DNA from: an uncultured Ruminococcus sp.
GTDB taxonomy: Bacteria; Bacillota; Clostridia; Oscillospirales; Acutalibacteraceae
Reading direction: 5' to 3'
Assembly (NCBI GenBank): GCA_902777275.1
Contig: CACYTI010000008.1
Span: 1 to 64,000 of the forward strand
DNA length: 64,000 bases
The position numbers and the translations under genes were made by a program. This document shows, one piece after another, positions 16,492 to 25,259 of this stretch (position 1 is its first letter; each line of letters begins with the position of its first letter). Under the pieces are notes generated by a model. It was not told where the DNA came from. It ran no database searches and worked only from the letters and a program-made list of their open reading frames with translations.

Positions 16492-19400
16492 TTACTGCCA
16501 AGAACCGAGCATGATTTCGTCGCTGTAGCCTGTGGTGACGAAGGTGCCGCCTAAACGGGTGACCTGATCGGAGGTCTGGTTCCAAACGGTGGAGCCCCAA
16601 ACGGGAGCCGAGCCCTTTTGAACTCTTGCGAACAGGAGATTGTTCTTGATGTCGCCCGTGAAGGTGACAAGCGAGGGCTCTCCCGTTCCCTTTATCCAAA
16701 CGCCGTCGGAAGAGGTGTTCCATGTCCAGATCCAGAAATCTTCCATATTGCCGTAGCTTGTCCAATACGCATTAAGGTATACTACCTTCTGCGAAACGGT
16801 CGTGGGCTGAGTCGTGGGCTGGGTCGGAGCCGTGGTAGGCGCTGTTGAGGGCTGAGTGGGAGCCGTTGTGGGAACCTCGGGCTCGTAAACGATCGTCGGG
16901 TCGTCGGGATCGCTGTAGTCCTCGTCAAAGCTTCCGCTGTAAACCGAGGTGATAAGCTTGTACGCCGCGTCGGGAGTTTTTGTCTGTCCGTCCTCGACCA
17001 AATCGGTCTCGTTGACCTTGTGAGAGGTCGTCTCGCCGCTGTTGAGCTTTGAAACCACAAGGTCCTTGACCGTCAGCTCAACAGTGGTATTCATCGCGTC
17101 GAGCACCTTGAAGGTCACGGAAACAAAGGGAACCGCGTCTTTGCCGCTCATTTTCAGCGGAGAGAGTGTGAGGCAGGAGTAGTTGCCCGATACGCCGTAA
17201 TCCACCGAATGAGGTGCTGTGTTGAACGCAAGACCCGAAACGAAGGGCATGAAGTCGGAGCCGTAGGGCTGCAATGCCGTGCCGTCGTAGGTCAAAAGCC
17301 AGTCTGTGCCGAGCAGGTCTTTATCGCAGTTGATCGAATAGGTAACTGTAATATACTCGGCGTCGCTGTCAAAGCTTGCGGTGTTTTCGGGGAAGAAGTT
17401 CGATTTAGCGGTCACGGTGAACGGTTCAAGGCTGACTGGCTCTCCCGCGTTTCCGTAACCCGATTCAAATTCGGCGAGATAAATTTGCAGAGCGGTGATA
17501 TCCTTTACGGTTATGCTGCCGTCCTTGTCAACGTCCGCGAGAGTTTTCGCAAAGCCCTCCAAACGGGGCTCAAACTCCGAAACCTCGCGCTGGACGGCGG
17601 TAACGTCCTTAACGTCAACAACACCGTCCATATTGGCGTCGCCGCGAATACCGGTCTGCGCTCCTACCGAAGCTGTTTTGCCGTTTGATGCGGCCGGCAT
17701 AAAACCGGAGCTTTCATTTTTTACCGCCCGGTTTGCGCTACAATATACCGACCTTTCAGGAAAAAAATCAATATTCTCCTTAACAGCAGTGGAATTATTG
17801 CCATAGTAAGGCTCGTTGGTGTGGGCGTAGCCCGTAGAATATTCCGCGAGGAATATCTGAATGTAAGTAACGTCCTTAACGGTAACGCTGCCGTCGCCGT
17901 CAACATCAGACAGATCATAAGCAAGACCCGTCATTCGCGGCTCAAACTCAGCTACTTCTCTCTGGATCATCGAAACGTCGGAAACCGTGATAACGCCGTC
18001 AAGGTTGGCGTCGCCGTAAATGCCCAGCTGAACGGGCTGCGGCTCGGAAGAGGGCTCTGTATCCGAGGGAGTCTTTGTAACGTCGGTAGCCTCAACAACA
18101 ACGGGAGCGGGAGTCAGGTCGGTGACCTCCCAGCTTACGGGACCCGTGAGCGCGAAGATGTGCGACTTGCCCTGAAGCTTGAACTTCTCTTCCTCACGCG
18201 CTTTCGCGGCGGGATACTGGGTAGCGGCGCCCTTTGTTGTAATGGCGTTGAAGATAACATAGGTGTTGGGCGAATCGGCAAGGTTTAAGCTGCTTGTAAC
18301 GGAAACCGCGGGAACCTCGATGTAATACATTCCCGAAGCCTCGTCAAACTGCATTTCCTGTCCCGGCCAGCCGCCGTTGGAGAAGGTGGAACCTGCAACG
18401 GTCGTCTCGTCGTAAACGAAGCAGTTTATGTTCGTCCAGTTTTTCTTTCTCTCGGGATTCAGGAAGATATATACTCCCGAAGCCGTCGAGGGCTTTTTGG
18501 TGTAGAGATATGTGGAGGAGGCTGTGTTGCCATCCGCGTCGGTCGCTGTGAGGTTGAGGGTGATCGTCTCGCCTACCTCGTAGTCGGAGCCGATTCTGAT
18601 TGTGGGAGAGCCCGTGAAGGCGGTGGGAGTTGAATCCTCAAGGGCGTATGTGCCCGAAACCGCGTTTTCAAGGGTAAGCTGAACCGTCATTGTGTCGGTG
18701 GTGAAGCTGCCGCTCTCTACGGAAGCGATAACTCTCGGAGTGGCGGTGGATTTGTAAACGACCGCAACGCCCGTGTCGCCGATAGAGCCTGAGAGAACGC
18801 CGCTCGCGTTGACCGTGAACTTGCAGCCGGTAACGGTATCGGTGTATTCGCCCTGAGCAAGACCTGTGCCCTCAAGCGAAACGTCCGCAGCGTCGCCGAC
18901 AACGTTGGTGATGACGATACCGCTGTTGCCTCTTGCAACATAAACAAAGCTGCCCGAGGAGCCGGTCTTTTCCTTTTTGACATTAGCAAAAGCGTTGTGG
19001 AACTTGTTGACCTCGGAAACAACGTTGCTCTTATAGGTGAGGTCGGTTGAGGCTTCGCCCATCTTTGCGGAGCCGGGACGGGCTAAGTAAAGCGCAGTAG
19101 CGTCCTTTTTGGCTGCTACGATAGCCCACGCCTTGACGATCTTGGAATCGTCGATAAAGGCTGTTGAGGATCTTTCGTCCTTGTCCTCGTAGGTGTCGTG
19201 TGACTCAGCCCAGAGAACCGCCTTGTCGGCGCCGCCGCTGACCGAATATGTAGCAGTGGAAGCCATTTTGGTGTTTCCCTTTACAACGCCGGAGAGGATA
19301 TTGTTGCCGGTGGTGTTGTCGGTGACGCGCATACGCTTGGTGTAGCCCGTGACCTTTCTGCCCGTGCCGACGGTGTTGAGTATCTCGCCGTAAGCGAACA

Positions 19401-20214
19401 GGTCTTTGCCAGTCTTTTCTTTATAATATACCTTTGCCTTGTCGAGAGTGTTTACCCAGAAATCTGAGCCGACGCTCGGGTCGTCCTCGGTCTCGATGTG
19501 CTTTGCCGCGTCAAAACGGAAGCCGTCTACGCCGCAGTCGATGCATTCGGCGAGCAAACCGTAAAGCTTGCTCTGAACAAACTCATTTGCGGAGTTGAGG
19601 TCGGGACAGTTGGTGACGTGACCGCGTGTTACAGACGTGGGGCTGCTGTCGGTCGCGCCGTACTTTTCGCTGTGGAAGTAAGCGTCATAGTCGCTGTAGA
19701 TCTCAGGCTCGTAGGTGTTGACCTCGTCGCTGAGCTTGTTGGGGTTCTCGCTTCCGCTCGCCTCAACATAGTTAGCCATGTGGTTGGCTACGATGTCAAC
19801 AATGATTTTAATGCCGTACTTTTCAGCCTCTTCGCACAGAGCGGTAAGCTCGTCCTTGGTGCCGAGCCACGAGCTTTCGGCAACTGACAGGCTTACAGGC
19901 TGATAGAGCTTCCACCACTGACCCGCAACGTCAGACGAGGTTCCGTAGTCCTTCGGCTGAGTGACAGGCGAGGTTTGAACCGTGGAATAACCCGCCGCCG
20001 CTATTTGGGGCAGATTCTCCCTGATTGAATTGTAAGACCAGTTGAAGGCGTGCAAAATTACGCCGTCCTCCGCTTTTTCCTGCAAATTCGGTTCGCTTGC
20101 GACAGCCGAGCCGCTGTCGATATCCGCAGCGCCCGCCGAAATCGAGAAAGCCACTGACGACGTAAGTATCGCCGCGCCGACAGCTATACTTACGAGTTTT
20201 CTGAACAGTTTCAT
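16492..20214 (-). CDS. secreted multimodular alpha-amylase with two dockerins and cohesin-like module
   Basis: A 1240-residue secreted starch hydrolase. Modules in order: signal peptide (1-30); GH13 catalytic domain (about 50-400) with nucleophile D235 in GFRFDAAKHIE, acid/base E277 in AYGEIL and D340 in AESHDTYED; an all-beta C domain (about 425-490); a fibronectin-like segment (495-575); a CBM26-like starch-binding module (580-700, with NWTNINCFVYD and GGWPGQEM); type I dockerin 1 (730-795); type I dockerin 2 (855-920); a cohesin-like beta-sandwich (about 930-1075); a Pro/Thr-rich linker (about 1120-1155); and a terminal domain that may bind carbohydrate. Start is ATG 20214 after AAGGGTGG. 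Two internal dockerins plus a cohesin-like module suggest an adaptor inside an amylosome (inference). Confidence 0.93.
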   Translation of the reverse strand: MKLFRKLVSIAVGAAILTSSVAFSISAGAADIDSGSAVASEPNLQEKAEDGVILHAFNWSYNSIRENLPQIAAAGYSTVQTSPVTQPKDYGTSSDVAGQWWKLYQPVSLSVAESSWLGTKDELTALCEEAEKYGIKIIVDIVANHMANYVEASGSENPNKLSDEVNTYEPEIYSDYDAYFHSEKYGATDSSPTSVTRGHVTNCPDLNSANEFVQSKLYGLLAECIDCGVDGFRFDAAKHIETEDDPSVGSDFWVNTLDKAKVYYKEKTGKDLFAYGEILNTVGTGRKVTGYTKRMRVTDNTTGNNILSGVVKGNTKMASTATYSVSGGADKAVLWAESHDTYEDKDERSSTAFIDDSKIVKAWAIVAAKKDATALYLARPGSAKMGEASTDLTYKSNVVSEVNKFHNAFANVKKEKTGSSGSFVYVARGNSGIVITNVVGDAADVSLEGTGLAQGEYTDTVTGCKFTVNASGVLSGSIGDTGVAVVYKSTATPRVIASVESGSFTTDTMTVQLTLENAVSGTYALEDSTPTAFTGSPTIRIGSDYEVGETITLNLTATDADGNTASSTYLYTKKPSTASGVYIFLNPERKKNWTNINCFVYDETTVAGSTFSNGGWPGQEMQFDEASGMYYIEVPAVSVTSSLNLADSPNTYVIFNAITTKGAATQYPAAKAREEEKFKLQGKSHIFALTGPVSWEVTDLTPAPVVVEATDVTKTPSDTEPSSEPQPVQLGIYGDANLDGVITVSDVSMIQREVAEFEPRMTGLAYDLSDVDGDGSVTVKDVTYIQIFLAEYSTGYAHTNEPYYGNNSTAVKENIDFFPERSVYCSANRAVKNESSGFMPAASNGKTASVGAQTGIRGDANMDGVVDVKDVTAVQREVSEFEPRLEGFAKTLADVDKDGSITVKDITALQIYLAEFESGYGNAGEPVSLEPFTVTAKSNFFPENTASFDSDAEYITVTYSINCDKDLLGTDWLLTYDGTALQPYGSDFMPFVSGLAFNTAPHSVDYGVSGNYSCLTLSPLKMSGKDAVPFVSVTFKVLDAMNTTVELTVKDLVVSKLNSGETTSHKVNETDLVEDGQTKTPDAAYKLITSVYSGSFDEDYSDPDDPTIVYEPEVPTTAPTQPSTAPTTAPTQPTTQPTTVSQKVVYLNAYWTSYGNMEDFWIWTWNTSSDGVWIKGTGEPSLVTFTGDIKNNLLFARVQKGSAPVWGSTVWNQTSDQVTRLGGTFVTTGYSDEIMLGSWQ

Positions 20215-20369
20215 CAAAAAACCACCCTTCATAATTTTTCACTATTATTATATCAAATTTTCTAAAAAATGTATATGCTTTATATGACAAATTGACAATC
20301 ATTTTTTTGTGCATTGCGCCAATTACTATCTGAGAGCATGGTGCTTGATGAAAAAATGATACAAAAAAG

Positions 20370-20413
20370 ACCTTCCTTTAACGGCGTTGTCAACGCTAAA
20401 TTTAAAGGAAGGT
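20370..20413. terminator. bidirectional hairpin terminator, CCTTCC family copy 3
   Basis: Stem CCTTCCTTTAA / TTTAAAGGAAGG. On the minus strand it is followed by TCTTTTTTG, placing it as terminator of the cytosolic amylase gene that ends at 20565. Otherwise the 350-bp gap 20215-20564 shows only AT-rich DNA, with a TATAAT-like box upstream of the secreted amylase. Confidence 0.65.
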
Positions 20414-20564
20414 TAACTTTTGCTTGAAGCGCGGAGCAAACGACCGCCTTCTCCCTAACGCTGAAAGCATCATGGGAGTTGTTCAATGTACATTAAAATA
20501 ATTACAGTCAGACCTGATAACAACAATCCACGTCTAATCGAGTCAGGCTTTGATCTTTATAATT

Positions 20565-21851
20565 TTAATTATGCAGGATCATCGCTTCTCCGCTGCATAT
20601 CACGCCGCCGCGGAAAACCTCTTTTTTATCTCCGCCGAGAAGGTCAGAGTAAACCCCGTCGGGCAAATCGACGGGTACAAAGGAGGTCTCCTTTTTGAAC
20701 GGGAAAACTCCCACCGCTTTTTCGCCGTCCTTTTCGTGGCTTGCGGTCAGGGTGTTCTCCCCCGCCGCCTCAACGCGGTAGACGCTGTCGGCAAACAGCT
20801 TGCCGCGCTTTATCTGCGACAACTTGGCTATCAGCCCGCTCAGGTCAACAGTTTCCTCGCCATCCCAAATCACCGTGTCCTTGTCAAAAAGGCTCGGCAA
20901 GTGCGAAACAGCTTTTTCCTGACCTGCGTACAAGAGCGGCATTCCCTTTTGGAAGAACATGAATGCCGTCCAGCTCTTTAACACGTCGATATCGGGAATG
21001 AAAAACCGCGCGCGGGTCTGATCGTGGTTCTCCAAAAAGCGCAGCTTTACATAGTTGTCGGGATAAGTATACTCCTGACGGTTTATCGCCTCGGCGTAAT
21101 CCGCAAGCGTGCCCTTTCCGTAGAAATAATTTTTCAGCTCGCCGTAGCAGTCGTAATCGTAGCTGAGGTCAAACGCGCGGTATATCTCGGAATCAGACAG
21201 AGCGGTCAGCCCGCGTGAACGCATATAGATAATAAATCCCGGCTCAACCGACTCGCTCAGCCAAATAGCCCCGGGGCGCACAAGCTCAACCTCGGCGCGC
21301 GCCTGCTCCCAGAACTCAATGGGAATGAGCGGAGCGACGTCGCAGCGGAAGCCGTCAACTATTTTAGCCCATGTTTTGAGCGTGTCGATCTGATATCTCC
21401 ATAATTCTTTGTTGGAATAATCAAGATCGATTATGTCGGTCCAGTCGCCCACCCTGTTTCCGAAGCTGCCGTCGGGCTTATGATAGAACCATTCGGGGTG
21501 CTCTTTTCTAAGCACCGAGTCGGGCGCGGTGTGGTTGTACACAACGTCGATTATGCACTTCATTCCTTTGGCGTGAATCGCGGCGACGAGCGACTTAAAA
21601 TCGTCGAGCGAACCGAATTCGGGATTCACGGCGCGGTAATCGCTTATCGCGTAGGGCGAGCCGAGCGTTCCCTTGCGGTTTTTCTCACCGATAGGGTGAA
21701 TGGGCATGAGCCACACGATGTCTGTACCGAGAGCCTTGATTCTGTCGAGGTCGTTTTCAACCTGAGCAAAGGTTCCCTCGCGGCTGTAGTTGCGTACAAA
21801 CACCTGATACATCATTTGGTTTCTCAGACTTTTTGGGGTGTTAAGCGCCAT
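20565..21851 (-). CDS. cytosolic GH13 alpha-amylase-family enzyme
   Basis: A 428-residue GH13 glycoside hydrolase without a signal peptide. The beta-barrel motifs are present: DVVYNHTAPDS (region I), nucleophile D171 in DGFRCDVAPL, acid/base E200 in AIWLSES, and D277 in RFLENHDQTR. The length and compact C-terminal domain suggest a maltodextrin-processing enzyme acting on imported oligosaccharides, downstream of the secreted amylase. Start at ATG 21851 with GGAGGTAAAT directly upstream. It follows degV by 105 bp, a gap filled by leader element B. Exact specificity (amylase, neopullulanase-like) cannot be read from sequence. Confidence 0.9.
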   Translation of the reverse strand: MALNTPKSLRNQMMYQVFVRNYSREGTFAQVENDLDRIKALGTDIVWLMPIHPIGEKNRKGTLGSPYAISDYRAVNPEFGSLDDFKSLVAAIHAKGMKCIIDVVYNHTAPDSVLRKEHPEWFYHKPDGSFGNRVGDWTDIIDLDYSNKELWRYQIDTLKTWAKIVDGFRCDVAPLIPIEFWEQARAEVELVRPGAIWLSESVEPGFIIYMRSRGLTALSDSEIYRAFDLSYDYDCYGELKNYFYGKGTLADYAEAINRQEYTYPDNYVKLRFLENHDQTRARFFIPDIDVLKSWTAFMFFQKGMPLLYAGQEKAVSHLPSLFDKDTVIWDGEETVDLSGLIAKLSQIKRGKLFADSVYRVEAAGENTLTASHEKDGEKAVGVFPFKKETSFVPVDLPDGVYSDLLGGDKKEVFRGGVICSGEAMILHN

Positions 21852-21887
21852 ATTTACCTCCTTTTTTGCTAAATAAACTTCTGATTC

Positions 21888-21957
21888 CCGACGTTGATGA
21901 ATCTTTCCGAAAAAGGAAGCTTTGTCAAAGGCGGGCATGGGTGCAGCGTCACGCTGC
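21888..21957 (-). promoter_or_regulatory. two-hairpin leader element B, between degV and the GH13 gene
   Basis: On the minus strand: hairpin GCAGCGTGACGCTGC, then ACCCATG, then CCCGCC ... CATCAACGTCGGG with an internal small hairpin (CTTCC / GGAAAG). It begins at the degV stop codon and ends 37 bp before the amylase start. Sequence and order match element A closely (hairpin 1, ACCCATGCCCGCCTTTG, TTCATCAACG). One mismatch weakens the second stem here. Confidence 0.5.
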
Positions 21958-22802
21958 TATTTTCTGATAAAAAGGATACCGAGCGTTCCGGGTCCGCAGT
22001 GGCTCGTAATGGTGCAGCCTGCGGTCGTTTCGAGGATCTCCTCGAAGCCGGGATAAAGCTCGTTTATTTTTCCGCGCACCTGCTGAACGGTCAGGGGATT
22101 GCATTTTGTATGAGTGATGAAAATGCGGTGCCTGTCAATGTCGGTTCTGCCGCGAAGCTTGTCCGTCACATAGTTGATGATAACCTTGTCGATGTTGCCG
22201 CGGTACTTTTTGCCCGCCTTCATCTTGCCGTCCTTCACCTCGATAAGCGGCTTGAGCTTCAGCAGATTTGCCCCGAGAACTGCAACGGACGAGCAGCGTC
22301 CGCCCTTATGCAGATAGTCAATGCTGTCAACGACAAAGCTCGCCTCAACCTTGTCGGTGATTTTGTCGCAGGCGGCTTTTATCTCGGCGGCAGATTTACC
22401 CTGAGCTGCAAGCTCGGCTCCGTAGAGCACGACAAGCCCCGAGCCGGTTGAAAGGTTGCGGGTATCTACGACGTAAACTCCGCTGTTTTCGTCCGCCGCG
22501 GCGCAGGCGTGCTGGAAGGAGCTTGAAAAATCGGCGCTGATATTAAAATGAACGATTTCATAGCCCTCAGCGCGCCACTTGGCGAACTCGCTTGTAAAGT
22601 CGTCCAGATTCGGCGCGGAGGTAGATGGAAGCTTTCCCGTCTTTTTCACATATTCATAAATATCTTCCGGGTTTACCTCAAGACCGTCCTTCTGCATTCT
22701 GTCACCCATGAGAACATAAAGCGGCACGATCGCAATATCATATTTTTGAATTAGCTCCGGCGAAAGGTCGCAGGTGCTGTCTGAAATGATTTTTACCTTC
22801 AT
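21957..22802 (-). CDS. DegV-family fatty acid-binding protein
   Basis: A 281-residue DegV protein. It has the N-terminal IISDSTCDLSPELIQKYDI, the TSAP motif (STSAPN) at the lipid head-group site, SSSFQHA, and a VDTRNLSTGSGLVV stretch followed by DYLHKGGRCSS. Family members bind a fatty acid and in Firmicutes serve as FakB subunits presenting it to the kinase FakA; FakA is not in this window. Preceded by GGGGACG. It is probably co-transcribed with the cytosolic amylase downstream. Confidence 0.92.
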   Translation of the reverse strand: MKVKIISDSTCDLSPELIQKYDIAIVPLYVLMGDRMQKDGLEVNPEDIYEYVKKTGKLPSTSAPNLDDFTSEFAKWRAEGYEIVHFNISADFSSSFQHACAAADENSGVYVVDTRNLSTGSGLVVLYGAELAAQGKSAAEIKAACDKITDKVEASFVVDSIDYLHKGGRCSSVAVLGANLLKLKPLIEVKDGKMKAGKKYRGNIDKVIINYVTDKLRGRTDIDRHRIFITHTKCNPLTVQQVRGKINELYPGFEEILETTAGCTITSHCGPGTLGILFIRK

Positions 22803-23000
22803 TGATATCGTCCCCTATTCGGATATTTTATTTTATCATATCATCAAAAGACAAAATTTGCAATACCGAACAAGATTATTTGTGCAGCTTACAGGCGTTT
22901 TTTTGCAGCTTTACATTTTGCGCTTTTCAAAGTCCGTTTTATGACAGTTAATTATTACAAAAATTTATTTTTTGACAATACCCCCGGAGGTGATGTGATA

Positions 23001-23257
23001 ATGGTCAACGAGGGAATACGGAAAATAGTCATGGGGCTCCGTCCCGTTGACGATGATTTTATGAACGTGATTTTAACAACACTCCGTTGATTGAATACGT
23101 TCTTAGGATAATTCTCGACAAGGACGACCTGATTGTTGAATCGAGCGAAATCCGGCACGAGCTTGAGATATTCGGCTCCCGCAAGCTGTATCTTGACGTT
23201 TTCGCAAGGGACAGCACAATATCGAGGTTCATCGCATTGCTTAGGTTTCCTGATTAA
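23001..23257 (+). pseudogene. remnant of PD-(D/E)XK nuclease-family transposase (Rpn-like)
   Basis: The frame from ATG 23001 reads MVNEGIRKIVMGLRPVDDDF, then breaks near 23073. Shifting the frame gives NNTPLIEYVLRIILDKDDLI and FGSRKLYLDVFARD, ending at TAA 23257. This matches the N-terminal part of Rpn/PD-(D/E)XK nuclease transposases (RPxDDDFM, LRIIL, LDV). Only about 85 codons remain, so it is frameshifted and truncated. A good ribosome site (CGGAGG) survives. The rest of the 22803-23343 gap holds no other gene. Confidence 0.6.
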
Positions 23258-23278
23258 AAAACTATTTCAAGCAAAACA

Positions 23279-23330
23279 AAGGACGGATAAGCGATCTGCA
23301 ATTGCAGCGCTATCCGTCCTCTTTTTTCTT
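23279..23330. terminator. strong bidirectional terminator
   Basis: Long stem GGACGGATA(A)GCG ... CGCTATCCGTCC around CTGCAATTGCAG, followed by TCTTTTTTC on plus and CCTTTGTTTTG on minus. It ends the ilvA-ridA operon on the minus strand. Confidence 0.8.
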
Positions 23331-23343
23331 TACCGGAATTTTA

Positions 23344-23715
23344 TTATAACTCGGCGATGACCTCTACCTCGACTAAAACATTCTTGGGCAGGGTCTTTAC
23401 CGCCACGCAGGAGCGTGCGGGCTTGCCCGTGAAGTATTCCCCGTAAACCGCGTTGAATGCGGCGAAGTCGTTTATATCAGCTAAGAAGCAAACGGTTTTT
23501 ACCGCCTTGCCAAGGCTGCTGCCCGCCGCCTCAAGCACGTTTTTCAGGTTCTCGCAAACCTGCTTTGTCTGCTCTTCAATAGTTGCCGCATCAACGTTTC
23601 CCGTGGCGGGATCAATCGCGATTTGTCCCGATGTGAAAACCAATCCGTTAGCCTTTACAGCCTGAGAGTAGGGTCCTATCGCGTCGGGCGCGTTCTTTGT
23701 GTATACCTTTTCCAT
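23344..23715 (-). CDS. ridA: RidA-family reactive imine deaminase
   Basis: A 123-residue RidA/YjgF protein. Family marks: APDAIGPYSQAV at the start, SGQIAIDP, and the C-terminal GKPARSCVAVKTLPKNVLVEVEVIA with the conserved Arg that binds the substrate carboxylate. RidA hydrolyses 2-aminoacrylate and 2-aminocrotonate released by PLP dehydratases, which fits its place 36 bp after the threonine/serine dehydratase gene. The gap between them holds a tandem GGAGGATAATATA duplication, so two Shine-Dalgarno sites precede this start. Confidence 0.95.
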   Translation of the reverse strand: MEKVYTKNAPDAIGPYSQAVKANGLVFTSGQIAIDPATGNVDAATIEEQTKQVCENLKNVLEAAGSSLGKAVKTVCFLADINDFAAFNAVYGEYFTGKPARSCVAVKTLPKNVLVEVEVIAEL

Positions 23716-23751
23716 TATATTATCCTCCTATATTATCCTCCGGTTATATTT

Positions 23752-24945
23752 TTAAACTAACTTGAAGCCCGCGTTTGTGAGCGACTCGGAAATCTGCTGA
23801 ACGTGTTCAAAGTTCCTTGTTTCAATTACGATTCTCAGGTACGCCGCGGTGACGTCGCTGCCCTCGCCCGCTCTTTCGTGGTGAACAGATATGACGTTCG
23901 CGCCCAGATCGGCTATGATCTTGGACACCGCCACAAGCTGACCCGGCTTATCCTGAAGCTCGATACAGAGAGTCTGCTGTCTGCCTGAGCGCAGGAGTCC
24001 GCGCTTGATTACCCTGTTCAGGATAGTAACGTCGATATTTCCTCCCGAAACTATGCAGACTACCTTTTTGCCCTGTACGGGAAGCTTGTCGAACATAACT
24101 GCCGCCAAGGGTGCCGCTCCCGCGCCCTCCGAGACCATTTTCTGCGCCTCGATCAAAGCGAGAATAGCCGAGGATATCTCGTCATCCGACACCGTTACAA
24201 TGTCGTCAACATATTTTTTGATGTACTGGAAGGTCTGCTCGCCCGGCTCCTTAACTTGAATGCCGTCGGCGATCGTCGATACCTTGTCAAGACGAACAGG
24301 TCTGCCCTGCTTTATCGACTCGACCATGGACGGAGCGCCCTCCGCCTGAACGCCGTAAACCTTGATGTTCGGGTTGAGACTCTTTATCGCGCAGGCTACG
24401 CCCGAAAGCAGTCCGCCGCCGCCGATCGCCGCCACAACAGCGTCAACGTCGGGCATTTCGTTTAAAATTTCAAGTCCGATAGTTCCCTGACCCGCGATAA
24501 CGTTCTCGTCGTCGAACGGGTGAATGAAAGTGTAGTTCTTTTCGTCGCGGAGCCTGAGAGCCTCGTTGTAAGCGTCGTCGTAAACCCCGGGAACCATGCG
24601 CACGTCGGCGCCGTAGCCCTTTGTAGCCTCAACCTTTGAGATAGGCGCGCCGTCGGGCAGGCAAATCAGCGACTTGATTCCGTACTTTGTGGCGGCAAGC
24701 GCGACTCCCTGAGCGTGATTCCCCGCGGAGCAGGCTATAACGCCCCTCTCCTTTTCCTCGTCGGAAAGCTGAGATATCTTGTAGCCCGAACCTCTCACCT
24801 TAAATGAACCGGTAATTTGCAGATTCTCGGGCTTGAGATAAACCTCGCATTTATCGGTTATGCCGCCCGCTTTTACCAAATGCGTGGGGCGGATAACGTC
24901 CTTGAGCACATAGGAAGCGTGATAAATTCTGTCCAGTGTAAGCAT
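23752..24945 (-). CDS. ilvA: threonine ammonia-lyase with ACT domain
   Basis: A 397-residue fold-type II PLP enzyme converting threonine to 2-oxobutanoate and ammonia. The PLP lysine is in GSFKVRGSGYKI, followed by ACSAGNHAQGVA and the glycine loop AAIGGGGLLSG. The C-terminus (about 325-397) is one ACT regulatory domain (LCIELQDKPGQLVAVSKIIADLGANVISV), as in TdcB/IlvA short forms. Start at ATG 24945 because AGAGGG lies 7 nt upstream; an ATG at 24951 is too close to that site. Operon with ridA. Whether it is biosynthetic or catabolic is unclear. Confidence 0.9.
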   Translation of the reverse strand: MLTLDRIYHASYVLKDVIRPTHLVKAGGITDKCEVYLKPENLQITGSFKVRGSGYKISQLSDEEKERGVIACSAGNHAQGVALAATKYGIKSLICLPDGAPISKVEATKGYGADVRMVPGVYDDAYNEALRLRDEKNYTFIHPFDDENVIAGQGTIGLEILNEMPDVDAVVAAIGGGGLLSGVACAIKSLNPNIKVYGVQAEGAPSMVESIKQGRPVRLDKVSTIADGIQVKEPGEQTFQYIKKYVDDIVTVSDDEISSAILALIEAQKMVSEGAGAAPLAAVMFDKLPVQGKKVVCIVSGGNIDVTILNRVIKRGLLRSGRQQTLCIELQDKPGQLVAVSKIIADLGANVISVHHERAGEGSDVTAAYLRIVIETRNFEHVQQISESLTNAGFKLV

Positions 24946-25079
24946 TTTCATACCCTCTTTATTTAACGATACCCGTTTATTCTATACCAATTCACCGCAG
25001 AAATCAAGCCCCAACAGTCTGCCGCGCGAATAAATAAAGCTTTTTATTTGGCATTTTAGGATAAGGCACAAAAAATCTG

Positions 25080-25108
25080 TTGCTTATTTTACATTTTTGT
25101 GGTATATT
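25080..25108 (+). promoter_or_regulatory. promoter of the DtxR-type gene
   Basis: TTGCTT (25080-25085), 17-bp spacer, TATATT (25103-25108). The expected start near 25115 gives a leader of about 140 nt that contains element C. Confidence 0.55.
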
Positions 25109-25118
25109 TGTGGATAAT

Positions 25119-25229
25119 GGGAACGTAAATAAGCGCCGGTGGGCGCTCTCTCGCCTTTTGAAAAAATCTTAACGACGCTTTCATCAACGGCGGGGTAAAG
25201 AAATATCCTTCAAAGTAAAAAAGTTCCCA
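25119..25229 (+). promoter_or_regulatory. structured leader of the DtxR-type gene containing element C
   Basis: Outer pairing TGGGAAC (25119-25125) with GTTCCCA (25223-25229) would close a structure holding hairpin 1 (GCGCCGGTGGGCGC, 25133-25146) and stem 2 (CTCGCC with GGCGGG, about 25150-25195, insert ending TTTCATCAAC). Stems 1 and 2 correspond in order to elements A and B. The outer stem ends about 30 nt before the start codon. A riboswitch-like or protein-binding role is inference. Confidence 0.45.
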
Positions 25230-25259
25230 ATAAATAACGGCAAAAAGGAAGTGTTTAGG

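Noticed and set aside
16492-20214. Cellulase or other fibre-degrading enzyme
   Set aside because: The catalytic motifs are clear GH13 amylase motifs and the binding module is starch-type.
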